The notes under the pieces are model-generated. The model saw only the letters and a list, made by a program, of their open reading frames with translations, did not search any database and was not told the DNA's origin. Made by a program: the position numbers and the translations under genes. This document shows positions 1 through 9,499 of a stretch of 14,106 bases of DNA, one piece after another (position 1 is the first letter of the stretch; every line of letters starts with the position of its first letter). Origin of the DNA: an uncultured Collinsella sp. GTDB lineage: Bacteria > Actinomycetota > Coriobacteriia > Coriobacteriales > Coriobacteriaceae. The stretch is taken from assembly GCA_900552155.1 (NCBI GenBank), contig URYU01000034.1:1-14106 (forward strand). The letters run 5' to 3'.

Positions 1-1214
1 AGGTTCACATGTGTCAGGCGTATGCGGCCATAGCGCGCGTTCATCTCGACCGGCGCGATGCCGCGGCGCACCCAGACGCGCAGATCTCCTTCGGCCGCAT
101 GCTCGGTCTCTCCGCCGGAAAGCTCGGGGACAAGCTTGCCCAAGCTGGGGAACAGCAGGCCAAAGCCATGGTTTTGTGCGGTAATCTCCACGCGACGGCT
201 TACCAGGTTCATGACCGGCTGGTTGCCACCGCGGTGACCGAACTTAAGCTTTTCCATCTGGGCGCCGCAGGCCAGGCTGATCATCTGGTGACCAAGGCAA
301 ATACCAAAGACCGGCACCTTGCCGATCAGCTGCTGCACCTGCTCGTAGGTCTCCACCACGGCATCGGGGTCGCCGGGGCCGTTGGACAAAAAGACGCCAT
401 CGGGATTCATGTCGAGCACCTGCTGGGCAGGCGTATCCCACGGCACGACAGTAAGGTCGCAGCCGGCGCGGACGAGGCCCTCCAGAATGCCGCGCTTGAC
501 GCCGCAGTCGTAGGCGACCACTTTGTGACGGGCAGGAGCGGCAACCGCAAGTGCAAAGTCATGCGTGGCAGGCAGGTCGGCGGCCACAAACTCGTGAGGC
601 GCGGGGCAACTTACGGTCTTCACCAGGTTCTCGCCTACCAGCGTGGGCGCTGCGGCCAGACGCTCGGCAAGCTCGTCGACGTCGAAGATCTCGGTCGAGA
701 TAATGCCCATCTTGGAACCATTGTCGCGCAGATGGCGCACCAGAGCGCGGGTGTCGACACCCTCGATAGCGACGATGCCGCGAGCGCGCAGGTACTCCGG
801 CACGCTGACGGCCGAGCGCCAGTTAGAAGGCGTGGCGCACATGTCGCGAACGATCATGCCGCGCATGGCCGGAGCGCTCGCAGGGCGCACGGCGTCGCCG
901 GGGAAGGCCGACTGGACGTCGGTCTCGTCGATACCGTAGTTGCCGATCTGCGGATAGGTCATGGTTACGATTTGGCCGGCATAACTCGGGTCGGTCATGA
1001 CCTCAAAGTAGCCCTCGAGCGAGGTGTTGAAGCAGACTTCGCCGGTCGCGGTGCCCGCGGCGCCGCATGCACGTCCATAAAAAATGGTCCCATCCTCAAG
1101 ATACAGGATGCAGGGACCGCAGGTGCCCTTGCTGGTTTTGGCCAGCATACGCTGGCAAAGCTCGCTGGGCGCGAAGGTGCGGGCGGCAGCGCCCGCGGTA
1201 TGGTTGTTCGCCAT
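1..1214 (-). CDS. carA: Carbamoyl-phosphate synthase small (glutaminase) subunit, C-terminus cut by window edge
   Basis: This subunit hydrolyses glutamine and passes ammonia to CarB for carbamoyl phosphate, the first step of pyrimidine and arginine synthesis. The visible 404 codons show the N-terminal domain (LYLEDGTIFYGRACGA at about 37-52, TDPSYAGQIVTMTYPQIGN at about 74-92) and the class I glutaminase domain with LSNGPGDP at 276-283, the nucleophile Cys306 in FGICLGHQ, and ITAQNHGF at 344-351. The catalytic His/Glu (HPE motif) lies beyond the left edge. The ATG at 1214 is chosen because AAGGAG sits 4 bases upstream. It adds about 30 residues before the usual CarA start. About 35 extra residues lie between ITAQNHGF and LTHVN compared with E. 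coli CarA. A PyrR-type RNA hairpin precedes the gene. Confidence 0.95.
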   Translation of the reverse strand, partial: MANNHTAGAAARTFAPSELCQRMLAKTSKGTCGPCILYLEDGTIFYGRACGAAGTATGEVCFNTSLEGYFEVMTDPSYAGQIVTMTYPQIGNYGIDETDVQSAFPGDAVRPASAPAMRGMIVRDMCATPSNWRSAVSVPEYLRARGIVAIEGVDTRALVRHLRDNGSKMGIISTEIFDVDELAERLAAAPTLVGENLVKTVSCPAPHEFVAADLPATHDFALAVAAPARHKVVAYDCGVKRGILEGLVRAGCDLTVVPWDTPAQQVLDMNPDGVFLSNGPGDPDAVVETYEQVQQLIGKVPVFGICLGHQMISLACGAQMEKLKFGHRGGNQPVMNLVSRRVEITAQNHGFGLLFPSLGKLVPELSGGETEHAAEGDLRVWVRRGIAPVEMNARYGRIRLTHVN

Positions 1215-1218
1215 AATT

Positions 1219-1251
1219 CTCCTTCCCGGTCTCACAGGACCGGCTTAAAGG
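1219..1251 (-). promoter_or_regulatory. Putative PyrR-binding RNA hairpin overlapping the carA Shine-Dalgarno
   Basis: Read on the minus strand, CCGGTC (1238-1243) pairs perfectly with GACCGG (1226-1231) around the six-base loop CTGTGA. Below it, after an asymmetric internal loop (TAAG on the 5' side, one G on the 3' side), CCTT (1248-1251) pairs with AAGG (1221-1224). The core GGTCCTGTGAGACC matches the known PyrR binding-loop consensus UCCNGNGAGR, including the purine-rich 5' bulge under the upper stem. The 3' half of the lower stem is the carA Shine-Dalgarno AAGGAG (1219-1224), and there is no terminator between hairpin and start codon. I therefore infer that UMP-bound PyrR would block translation, as described for mycobacterial pyr mRNA, rather than cause termination as in Bacillus. 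The pyrR gene itself is not in this window. Confidence 0.7.
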
Positions 1252-1272
1252 TGTGTAGTTAGGCCTCGCGGT

Positions 1273-1278
1273 ATTGTA
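1273..1278 (-). promoter_or_regulatory. Candidate -10 element of the carA promoter
   Basis: TACAAT on the minus strand would start a transcript near 1266, leaving a leader of about 50 bases that contains the whole PyrR-type hairpin. No convincing -35 hexamer is seen 16-18 bases upstream. The DNA further upstream (about 1300-1370) is strongly AT-rich. Confidence 0.35.
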
Positions 1279-1375
1279 ACCGCAAGCATGCCTCATGGCG
1301 TTAATTTCATCGAAATGTTTACGAAATGATAATTATGACTTTCTATGCATAATGATTTTTTAATCCCCGTCCCAG

Positions 1376-1415
1376 AAAAATCATCCCGCGGGGCTTGTGG
1401 CTCACGCGGGATGAT
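1376..1415 (-). terminator. Rho-independent terminator after the membrane protein gene
   Basis: An 11-bp perfect inverted repeat (1380-1390 and 1405-1415, ATCATCCCGCG) with a 14-base loop is followed on the minus strand by a run of Ts (1380-1376). It begins seven bases past the stop codon at 1422 and separates that gene from carA. Confidence 0.85.
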
Positions 1416-1421
1416 GGCGTC

Positions 1422-2387
1422 TTATTTTTTCTTGTCCTGCTCCAGCAGTTCGGACGGTGTGCGATCGGGCTTGCCGCCGCGGAAAATCTCGCGGCCATGC
1501 AGACGATGTTCCAGGTCACGTTCGTCCTTTTCCTCGTCAATCTTGGTCTGGCTCACCACCGGGTCCTCAATCAACGACGACACCGAGTTCACCTGCTTCT
1601 GAATGCGCTCGGCGATGGTGTCATCCATACTCACGATGCGCATCTTCCAGTCGATACTCGTGGCGTTGGATGAGCTCTTGGTCCACACGAACGTCAAAAT
1701 GGCGCTCTGGTGGCCGCGCGCGGGGAACATGCCAAAGAAGGAATCGTGCTGAATGTTGCTATCCTCGTCGATATAGGCGTGAACGTTATACACCACGCGG
1801 TCGATCTTATCGTTGAGCAACGCGTTGGTCGCAAGCGCCGCGGCCTGAATCTGCCCGTTGGACAGCAGCTCGAGCTCGTTGGCAGACGATGTGTCCAACA
1901 CCGTCACCTCGACCGTGCCCGTGCGTTCATCGGCTTCATCGACGGTAAAGTCGAGCGGGAACTGCGTAAAGCCGTTGCCCCATTCAAGTCCACCCTTGAG
2001 CGCGGTCGAAACGGTATCGACCGAAACGCTCTCGGACAGGTTGGCGGTATTCAGACGGCGCATCACGCCGTAGCCGATCTGCATGCCCACGATCAGCACC
2101 AAAATACCGATGACCACGGCCATCGCGGTCTTCGTAATGGTATGGCTCACCTGCGAGCCCGAAGGATCGTCCTCGGACAGCGGGTCGATATGTTTTGCCT
2201 GGCTCGCGCGGTCCTCGCTGCGCAGCTGCGCTAGCGCCGCTTTGTCACCGCGCTTGGCCGCGGCCTCCTTCTCACGCATGCGCTCAGTTCGCTTTTTGGC
2301 AAGCGTCGGATCCAAGACGCCGGATGCATCGATTTCGGAGAATAACTCCGTCACTTCTTCCGGAGTCAAAGGGTTCTTGTCAGCCAT
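1422..2387 (-). CDS. Single-pass membrane protein of unknown function
   Basis: I do not recognise this 321-residue protein. Residues 1-84 are hydrophilic and rich in charged residues (a KKRTERMREKEAAAKRGDKA stretch near 31-50), suggesting a helical cytoplasmic region. One clear membrane segment spans about 86-108 (TAMAVVIGILVLIVGMQIGYGV) and is followed by RR. The rest (about 112-275) looks like a folded domain rich in beta-strand-type sequence, probably outside the membrane, followed by a highly charged tail ending in DKKK. It starts at ATG 2387 with AGGAAG just upstream, only 19 bases after the ABC exporter stop, so the two are probably co-transcribed. The charged C-terminal tail makes the topology uncertain. 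No enzyme motif is visible. Confidence 0.85.
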   Translation of the reverse strand: MADKNPLTPEEVTELFSEIDASGVLDPTLAKKRTERMREKEAAAKRGDKAALAQLRSEDRASQAKHIDPLSEDDPSGSQVSHTITKTAMAVVIGILVLIVGMQIGYGVMRRLNTANLSESVSVDTVSTALKGGLEWGNGFTQFPLDFTVDEADERTGTVEVTVLDTSSANELELLSNGQIQAAALATNALLNDKIDRVVYNVHAYIDEDSNIQHDSFFGMFPARGHQSAILTFVWTKSSSNATSIDWKMRIVSMDDTIAERIQKQVNSVSSLIEDPVVSQTKIDEEKDERDLEHRLHGREIFRGGKPDRTPSELLEQDKKK

Positions 2388-2406
2388 AAACTTCCTGTCA
2401 TATCAA

Positions 2407-4179
2407 TCAGTCGAGCTCGTGCGCACGCGCACCTTCGAACTGCATTCGATAGTAACGGGCATAGGTGCCGCCACGGGCGAGAAGCTCCTCGTGCGTGCCA
2501 CGCTCCACAACGCGACCATGCTCAACGGTCGCAATCTCATCGGCATGCTTAATGGTAGAAAGGCGGTGGGCGATGATAATCGTGGTGCGGCCGCGTGCCA
2601 GCTCTTCGAGCGACGCCTGCACCGCCTCCTCGCTCTCGTTATCCAAAGCACTCGTCGCCTCGTCCAAAATCAGGATCTTGGGGTTCTTGAGAAACACGCG
2701 CGCGATGGCAACGCGCTGCTTCTGTCCGCCCGAAAGACGGCTGCCGCGCTCGCCCACGACCGTGTCATAGCCCTGTGGAAGCGACTCGATAAAGGCATCG
2801 ATGTTGGCGCGACGGGCCGCCTCGGCGATCTCTTCCGCCGTAGCGCCCGGCTTGCCGTAGGCGATGTTCTCGCCAATCGTACCGTCAAACAGATAGACAT
2901 CCTGCTGCACCAGGCCGATGGCGCGACGCAGGCTCTGCTGCGTCACATCACGCACGTCCTGGCCGTCGATGCTAATGGATCCGGCAGCCACGTCATAAAA
3001 GCGCGGCAACAGCGAACAGGTCGTGGACTTGCCACCGCCCGAAGGGCCAACCAAAGCGATGGTCTGCCCGGGCTTGATGGACAGATCCATATGGTCGATA
3101 ACGGGACGCTCGTCGGCATCGCCCTCGCCCAGCTCAACGTCCTCGTAGTTAAAGCACACGTCGTGATACTCCACGGCGCCGGCAGTCACCTGCAGATCCG
3201 TGGCGCCCGGCTTGTCCTGGATATCCGGCGCGGTCGAGAGCACCTCGTCCATACGCTTAAAGCCGGCGATAGCCTTCTGATACGTTTCGGCCGAATTGAC
3301 GAGCGTCTCAAGCGGCGTGCAGAACAGCGAAATATAGAGTGCAAAGGTCGCCATATCGACCGCCTGCAGCTGTCCCTGGGCGACCAGCCAGCCGCCCAGC
3401 AGCACCACGATCACATAGAGCACACCCGAGAGCAGGCCATACGTCGCGGTATAGACGCCCATGGCGTGATACATGTTCTCCTTGGACGAAAGATAGCGAT
3501 TGTTTGAGGCGCGGAACTTGAAGCGTTCGGTCTCCTCATTGGCAAAGCTCTTGACCACACGCATGCCCGCCAGCGAATCCTGCAGCTGCGCATTGATGCC
3601 GCTGATTTTTTTGCGGTTGTCGCTAAAGACCTCGCGCATGCGCATGTTCTGCCAAAACATGATGACCGCAAACGCCGCCGTCACCACGGCCATGGCGAGC
3701 GCCAGCACCGGGGCAATGGTAAAGAGGATCACAAATGAGCCGATGATCTCGATGCCGCAGATGATGATCCACTCGGGCACGTGGTGCGCCGCCTCGCAGA
3801 TATCGAACAGGTCGTTGACCACGCGGCTCATCATGTCGCCCGAGCTGTTGCGGTCGAAGTATGCAAAGCTAAAGCGCTCATACTGGTCGAACAGGTCCTC
3901 GCGCATTTTGGACTCCATACGCGCGCCCATCACGTGACCCCAATAGCTCACAAAATAGCGGCAGGCGCAGCGGACGGCATACATCAGCACCAAGCCCACC
4001 GCGATCATGCCGAGCGCCTGCATAATGGCAGCCTGACCCTGAGTAAATAGCCCACCGGTCAAATTGCGCAGAATAATGGGGAACGCCAGGTCAATGGCGG
4101 CAAGCACCAGAGCACAAACAGTATCAGCAACAAAAAGCCCCATCTGGGGCTTGTAATAAGACAAAAACCTCTTCAGCAT
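2407..4179 (-). CDS. ABC-type multidrug/lipid half-exporter (fused membrane and ATPase domains)
   Basis: This 590-residue protein is a type I ABC exporter half-transporter. It has about six membrane helices between residues 13 and 290, then a nucleotide-binding domain with Walker A GPSGGGKST (378-386), Q-loop near Q425, signature LSGGQKQR (482-489), Walker B ILILDEATSALD (502-513) and switch His538. Such proteins act as dimers that export drugs, lipids or peptides; the substrate cannot be read from sequence. I chose ATG 4179 (AAGG five bases upstream) because related exporters begin at a motif like MLKRFLSYYKP. An in-frame ATG at 4278 has a stronger Shine-Dalgarno (AGGAGG, 4286-4291, spacing 7) and would add 33 mostly basic residues. 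Only one half-transporter is present, so it is probably a homodimer. It lies downstream of the Nudix gene and 19 bases before a membrane protein gene. Confidence 0.9.
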   Translation of the reverse strand: MLKRFLSYYKPQMGLFVADTVCALVLAAIDLAFPIILRNLTGGLFTQGQAAIMQALGMIAVGLVLMYAVRCACRYFVSYWGHVMGARMESKMREDLFDQYERFSFAYFDRNSSGDMMSRVVNDLFDICEAAHHVPEWIIICGIEIIGSFVILFTIAPVLALAMAVVTAAFAVIMFWQNMRMREVFSDNRKKISGINAQLQDSLAGMRVVKSFANEETERFKFRASNNRYLSSKENMYHAMGVYTATYGLLSGVLYVIVVLLGGWLVAQGQLQAVDMATFALYISLFCTPLETLVNSAETYQKAIAGFKRMDEVLSTAPDIQDKPGATDLQVTAGAVEYHDVCFNYEDVELGEGDADERPVIDHMDLSIKPGQTIALVGPSGGGKSTTCSLLPRFYDVAAGSISIDGQDVRDVTQQSLRRAIGLVQQDVYLFDGTIGENIAYGKPGATAEEIAEAARRANIDAFIESLPQGYDTVVGERGSRLSGGQKQRVAIARVFLKNPKILILDEATSALDNESEEAVQASLEELARGRTTIIIAHRLSTIKHADEIATVEHGRVVERGTHEELLARGGTYARYYRMQFEGARAHELD

Positions 4180-4188
4180 AATCACCTT

Positions 4189-4324
4189 ACGCGGTTTTAC
4201 CAAACCGCGTTTCGTCTCGACGCTGCAAGTGCTCCATTTGGACAATCTGGCCTTCAATCGTCGGTCGCGTATATCCATACGCTTCCCTCCTCTTTTAGGC
4301 CACCTTGTCTCAAATGGAGCACTT
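4189..4324 (-). promoter_or_regulatory. Structured leader of the ABC exporter: three nested or adjacent inverted repeats
   Basis: Three pairings are visible. The outer one is AAGTGCTCCATTT (4312-4324 read on the minus strand) with AAATGGAGCACTT (4227-4239), 13 bp perfect, extended inward by further pairing (TTGTC and GGCCA blocks) to about 25 bases per arm. Inside it, GCGTAT-GGAT-ATACGC (4267-4282) folds over the ATG at 4278. Next, ACGCGGTTT-GGTA-AAACCGCGT (4189-4210), 9 bp perfect, ends directly against the AAGG ribosome site of the 4179 start. A short GCGGG/CCCGC hairpin (4345-4360) follows the Nudix stop but has no good T-run. Either an RNA leader controlling exporter translation or operator-type DNA would fit. 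Confidence 0.5.
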
Positions 4325-4363
4325 TCGCTGACTTACACAAACCTGCGGGATCATCCCCGCTCG

Positions 4364-5059
4364 TTAAAGCTCGGCCCCGCCTAGTCGGTGCGCGATGCTG
4401 TCGCAGGCAAGCGCGCCTACGACGGTCTTGGCGTCTTCGATCTTGCCGTCGAGCACGGCGTCAATCAGCTCGTGCAGCGGCACCAGGTCCACGTTGACAA
4501 ACTCGTCATCATCGGGGTTGGGCGCATCAAACTCGAGCTTGGTAGCCAAGTAGATGTGGATGATCTCATCGCAAAAACCGCAGGACGTGACAATCGACGT
4601 CAAAAAGCGAATGCGACCGGCCCTAAAGCCCGTCTCCTCATGCAGTTCGCGCTTGGCGCAATCGAGCGGGTCCTCGCCTGGATCGAGCTTGCCGGCGGGA
4701 ATCTCGACCGTCACGCGGTCGATGGCGGTGCGGTACTGACGCACCAGTACGATCTTGCCGCTCTCGGTAAGCGCCACAACGGCCGCCGCGCCCGGATGGC
4801 GAACGATATCGCGGGCGCTGCGGTGACCGTTGGGCAGCTCAACTTCAAGACGGTGGACGTCAAGGATCTTGCCCTTCCAGGCGCACTCCTCCGAAAGAAT
4901 CTTCTCGTGCAGCTCGGCATCGTGCGGGTCGTCGTCGCCCAGCACCAGCGCCGGCTCGTCAGCGACCTCGCCACCCGGCTCGCCCTCGGCGTGCCCATAC
5001 ATGCGGCTGTCCTCTTCGACGATTTGCGCGTCCACGAGCTCTTCGTTCTTCTCGTCCAT
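4364..5059 (-). CDS. Nudix hydrolase, ADP-ribose pyrophosphatase type
   Basis: The 231-residue protein carries a complete Nudix box from Gly123 to Phe145 (G-x5-E-x7-REL-x-EE-x-GF, with Glu129, Arg137, Glu138, Glu141 and Glu142). ARYPRHPGAA-like upstream sequence (DIVRHPGAAAVVAL, 84-97) and VTVEIPAGKLDPGE are typical of ADP-ribose pyrophosphatases, which split ADP-ribose into AMP and ribose 5-phosphate. The first 50 or so residues are an acidic, low-complexity extension not needed for the fold. ATG 5059 is preferred because GAGAGGG lies about 9 bases upstream; ATG 5068 is possible but has no spacing from that site. The gene starts 21 bases after the purD stop and is probably in the same transcript. 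Substrate assignment is by family resemblance only. Confidence 0.88.
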   Translation of the reverse strand: MDEKNEELVDAQIVEEDSRMYGHAEGEPGGEVADEPALVLGDDDPHDAELHEKILSEECAWKGKILDVHRLEVELPNGHRSARDIVRHPGAAAVVALTESGKIVLVRQYRTAIDRVTVEIPAGKLDPGEDPLDCAKRELHEETGFRAGRIRFLTSIVTSCGFCDEIIHIYLATKLEFDAPNPDDDEFVNVDLVPLHELIDAVLDGKIEDAKTVVGALACDSIAHRLGGAEL

Positions 5060-5080
5060 CCGTCTCATCCCTCTCGGATT

Positions 5081-6385
<1,305 letters not shown>

Positions 6386-6439
6386 GGGTGCCTCCTCTAT
6401 GGATGAACGGCCCGCTCCGCGCGAGCCCTTTGCAAGCAA

Positions 6440-6481
6440 ATATACCCCTCGGCCGCCCGTCCGGGCTGCAAAGGGGTATAT
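6440..6481 (-). terminator. Probable terminator or stem-loop between purA and purD
   Basis: ATATACCCCT (6472-6481 read on the minus strand) pairs perfectly with AGGGGTATAT (6440-6449). The intervening 22 bases contain a further GCCCG/CGGGC pairing. The stem is followed by TTTGCTTGC, a short and interrupted T-run, so termination is probably partial. No clear separate purD promoter is seen in the remaining 50 bases, so read-through from purA is plausible. Confidence 0.6.
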
Positions 6482-6503
6482 CGCAATAACCAAATAGTCC
6501 CGA

Positions 6504-7799
<1,296 letters not shown>

Positions 7800-7856
7800 T
7801 TACATTCATGGACTGTCTGCGCGCCACGCCGGCACGCAGAAGCACAAAACATTCCC

Positions 7857-7862
7857 AGTATA
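7857..7862 (-). promoter_or_regulatory. Candidate -10 element of the purA promoter
   Basis: TATACT on the minus strand lies 67 bases upstream of the purA start. A short CCCGT/ACGGG hairpin precedes it immediately after dnaB, without a T-run. The -35 match is poor (TAGGAC at 18 bases), so the assignment is tentative. Confidence 0.4.
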
Positions 7863-7883
7863 CCCGTGCAACGGGCGCCTGTC

Positions 7884-9275
7884 CTACTCCTCGGCATGTG
7901 CCCCATCAAGCTCATAGAACTTGGTGGATGCCGGCAGGAACATCAGGTCGACGTCGCCGATCGGGCCCGAACGGTTCTTGGCCACGACGATACGCGTAAC
8001 GCCCTCGTCGGGTCGATCGTCGCGCGAGGCCTCGGCCTCGTCGGCGGAGCGGTCCAAGAACATAACGATATCGGCGTCTTGCTCGATGGAGCCCGATTCA
8101 CGAAGGTCGGAAAGCTGCGGACGCTTGCCGGTACGGGATTCGACCTGACGCGAAAGCTGCGACAGCGCGATGAGCGGGATCTTGAGCTCCTTGGCCATGA
8201 TCTTAAGACCACGCGACATCTCCGAAACCTCGACGGTACGGCTCTCGGAGCGACGTCCCGGCGGAGGACTCACCAGCTGCAGGTAGTCCAGGATGATAAT
8301 TGCCTTCTCCTTGTTATGGAGCATACGGCGACTCTTGGCGCGAATCTCGGTCACTGTGGTGCCGGGCGTATCGTCAATCAGAATATCGAGCTTGGACAAG
8401 GTCTGCGTGGCCTCGTTGATATTGGCCCACTGCTCGGGGCTAATGCGGCCCATGCGGAAGTCACTGATCGAGATCATGGCGTAGGCGCAAATCAGACGCT
8501 GGGCAATTTCCTTGCCCGACATCTCCAGCGAGAAGAAGCCGACGGTATAACCAGCAGCGGCAGCGTTAAGTGCCAGGTTCAGAGCGAACGATGTCTTACC
8601 CACAGCAGGGCGGGCGCCGATAATGATGAGCTGGCCCTCGCGGAAGCCCATGAGCATGCGGTCGAGCGACGGGAAACCCGTGGGCACGCCCGCAGCCTGA
8701 CCACCGGCCTGGCACACTTCCTCGGCCTCGTTATAGGCCTCGACCATAAACTCGGTCAATGTCTTGTAGCTCGACTTGACCGCGCGCGCCGTAACCTTGA
8801 GCAGTTTGCTCTCGGCCAGCTCGACAACCTCTTTGGTGTCGGTGGGGGCGTTATATGCCAGCGCGTTGATCTCGTTGGTGGCGCCGATCAGCTCGCGCAG
8901 CATCGAGTCACGGCGAACGATGGCGGCATGGTGCTGCCAGTTGACGAGCGACAGGGTCTGACCCATCAACTCCAAAATGTACGCTTCGCCGCCCACGGCA
9001 TCGAGCTTGTTGATGCTTCGCAGGTAATCGATCAGCGAGATGGAGTCGATGGGAATGCGGCTGTTGTACATATCGACCATCGCGGTATAGATGGTCTTAT
9101 GAATAGGCCGGTAGAAGTCATCGGGCTGCAGCTCGACCTGGGCCTCTTCGACCACCTCGGGCGATAGCAGCATAGCGGCCAGTACATTGGCCTCTGCATC
9201 TTGGTTTTGGGGAAGACCCAACTTGGAGCCGCGGTCCTCGACCGTCAGCCCGGTCTCCCTATCGTCATATGCCAT
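7884..9275 (-). CDS. dnaB: Replicative DNA helicase DnaB
   Basis: DnaB is the hexameric 5'-to-3' helicase that unwinds DNA at the replication fork. The 463-residue protein has the N-terminal DnaB domain at about 22-125 (starting LPQNQDAEANVLAAML) and a RecA-type ATPase domain with Walker A GARPAVGKT (220-228), SLEMS (249-253), Walker B IIILDYLQL (326-334), LSQLSRQVE (371-379) and KNRSGP (433-438). No intein interrupts it. ATG 9275 is preferred because GAGG lies six bases upstream; ATGs at 9281 and 9287 in the same frame are less well placed. It lies downstream of the rpsF-ssb-rpsR-rplI operon but is separated from it by a strong terminator. Confidence 0.97.
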   Translation of the reverse strand: MAYDDRETGLTVEDRGSKLGLPQNQDAEANVLAAMLLSPEVVEEAQVELQPDDFYRPIHKTIYTAMVDMYNSRIPIDSISLIDYLRSINKLDAVGGEAYILELMGQTLSLVNWQHHAAIVRRDSMLRELIGATNEINALAYNAPTDTKEVVELAESKLLKVTARAVKSSYKTLTEFMVEAYNEAEEVCQAGGQAAGVPTGFPSLDRMLMGFREGQLIIIGARPAVGKTSFALNLALNAAAAGYTVGFFSLEMSGKEIAQRLICAYAMISISDFRMGRISPEQWANINEATQTLSKLDILIDDTPGTTVTEIRAKSRRMLHNKEKAIIILDYLQLVSPPPGRRSESRTVEVSEMSRGLKIMAKELKIPLIALSQLSRQVESRTGKRPQLSDLRESGSIEQDADIVMFLDRSADEAEASRDDRPDEGVTRIVVAKNRSGPIGDVDLMFLPASTKFYELDGAHAEE

Positions 9276-9428
9276 GAGCATCCTCATTCATATCGCTTGC
9301 GAGCATCCATAGTATCAGCCACGGTCCCAAAACGCGCCGCGCGCCGCCAATCATCACCGAACCAAACGGATGAACGGTCCTGTATATAGGACTTCGACGC
9401 AACGTTTACCATGACACTCACTCAGCGC
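9276..9428 (-). promoter_or_regulatory. dnaB leader with palindrome over a -10-like box
   Basis: This stretch holds GTCCTGTATATAGGAC (9377-9392), a near-perfect palindrome with arms GTCCT/AGGAC and a TATA centre. On the minus strand the centre reads as TATATA/TATACA, which could serve as a -10 box, with only a weak -35 (TGGTAA, 17 bases). I read it as the likely dnaB promoter with a possible overlapping operator. Nothing else coding is seen here. Confidence 0.35.
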
Positions 9429-9465
9429 AAAAAACAAAAAGGCGCCCTGGTTTCCCAGAGCGCCC
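9429..9465 (-). terminator. Strong Rho-independent terminator of the ribosomal protein operon
   Basis: GGGCGCTCTGG and CCAGGGCGCC (stem 9441-9465) close a GAAA loop on the minus strand and are followed by TTTTTGTTTTTT (9440-9429). It lies 35 bases past the rplI stop. Confidence 0.95.
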
Positions 9466-9499
9466 TTCTTAGAACAAGATTGTTGCGTTGCAGCAAATG

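Noticed and set aside
9..1262. Long open frame on the plus strand opposite carA
   Set aside because: It is the antisense shadow of a GC-rich gene. The minus strand encodes unmistakable CarA motifs over the same DNA. Similar plus-strand frames at 2083-3507, 4388-6301, 6570-7784 and 7866-9167 were rejected for the same reason.
1290..1375. AT-rich stretch upstream of carA as a replication origin or Fur-type operator
   Set aside because: No DnaA-box-like TTATCCACA sequences are seen, and the only symmetry is the short ATAATTAT palindrome, too little for an operator call.
6426..6475. CCCTTTGCA / TGCAAAGGG pairing (6467-6475 and 6426-6434 read on the minus strand) that excludes the purA-purD terminator stem, as an attenuation switch
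   Set aside because: The second arm is transcribed only after the terminator and its T-run, so it cannot act as a co-transcriptional antiterminator. A chance 9-bp match in GC-rich DNA is likely.
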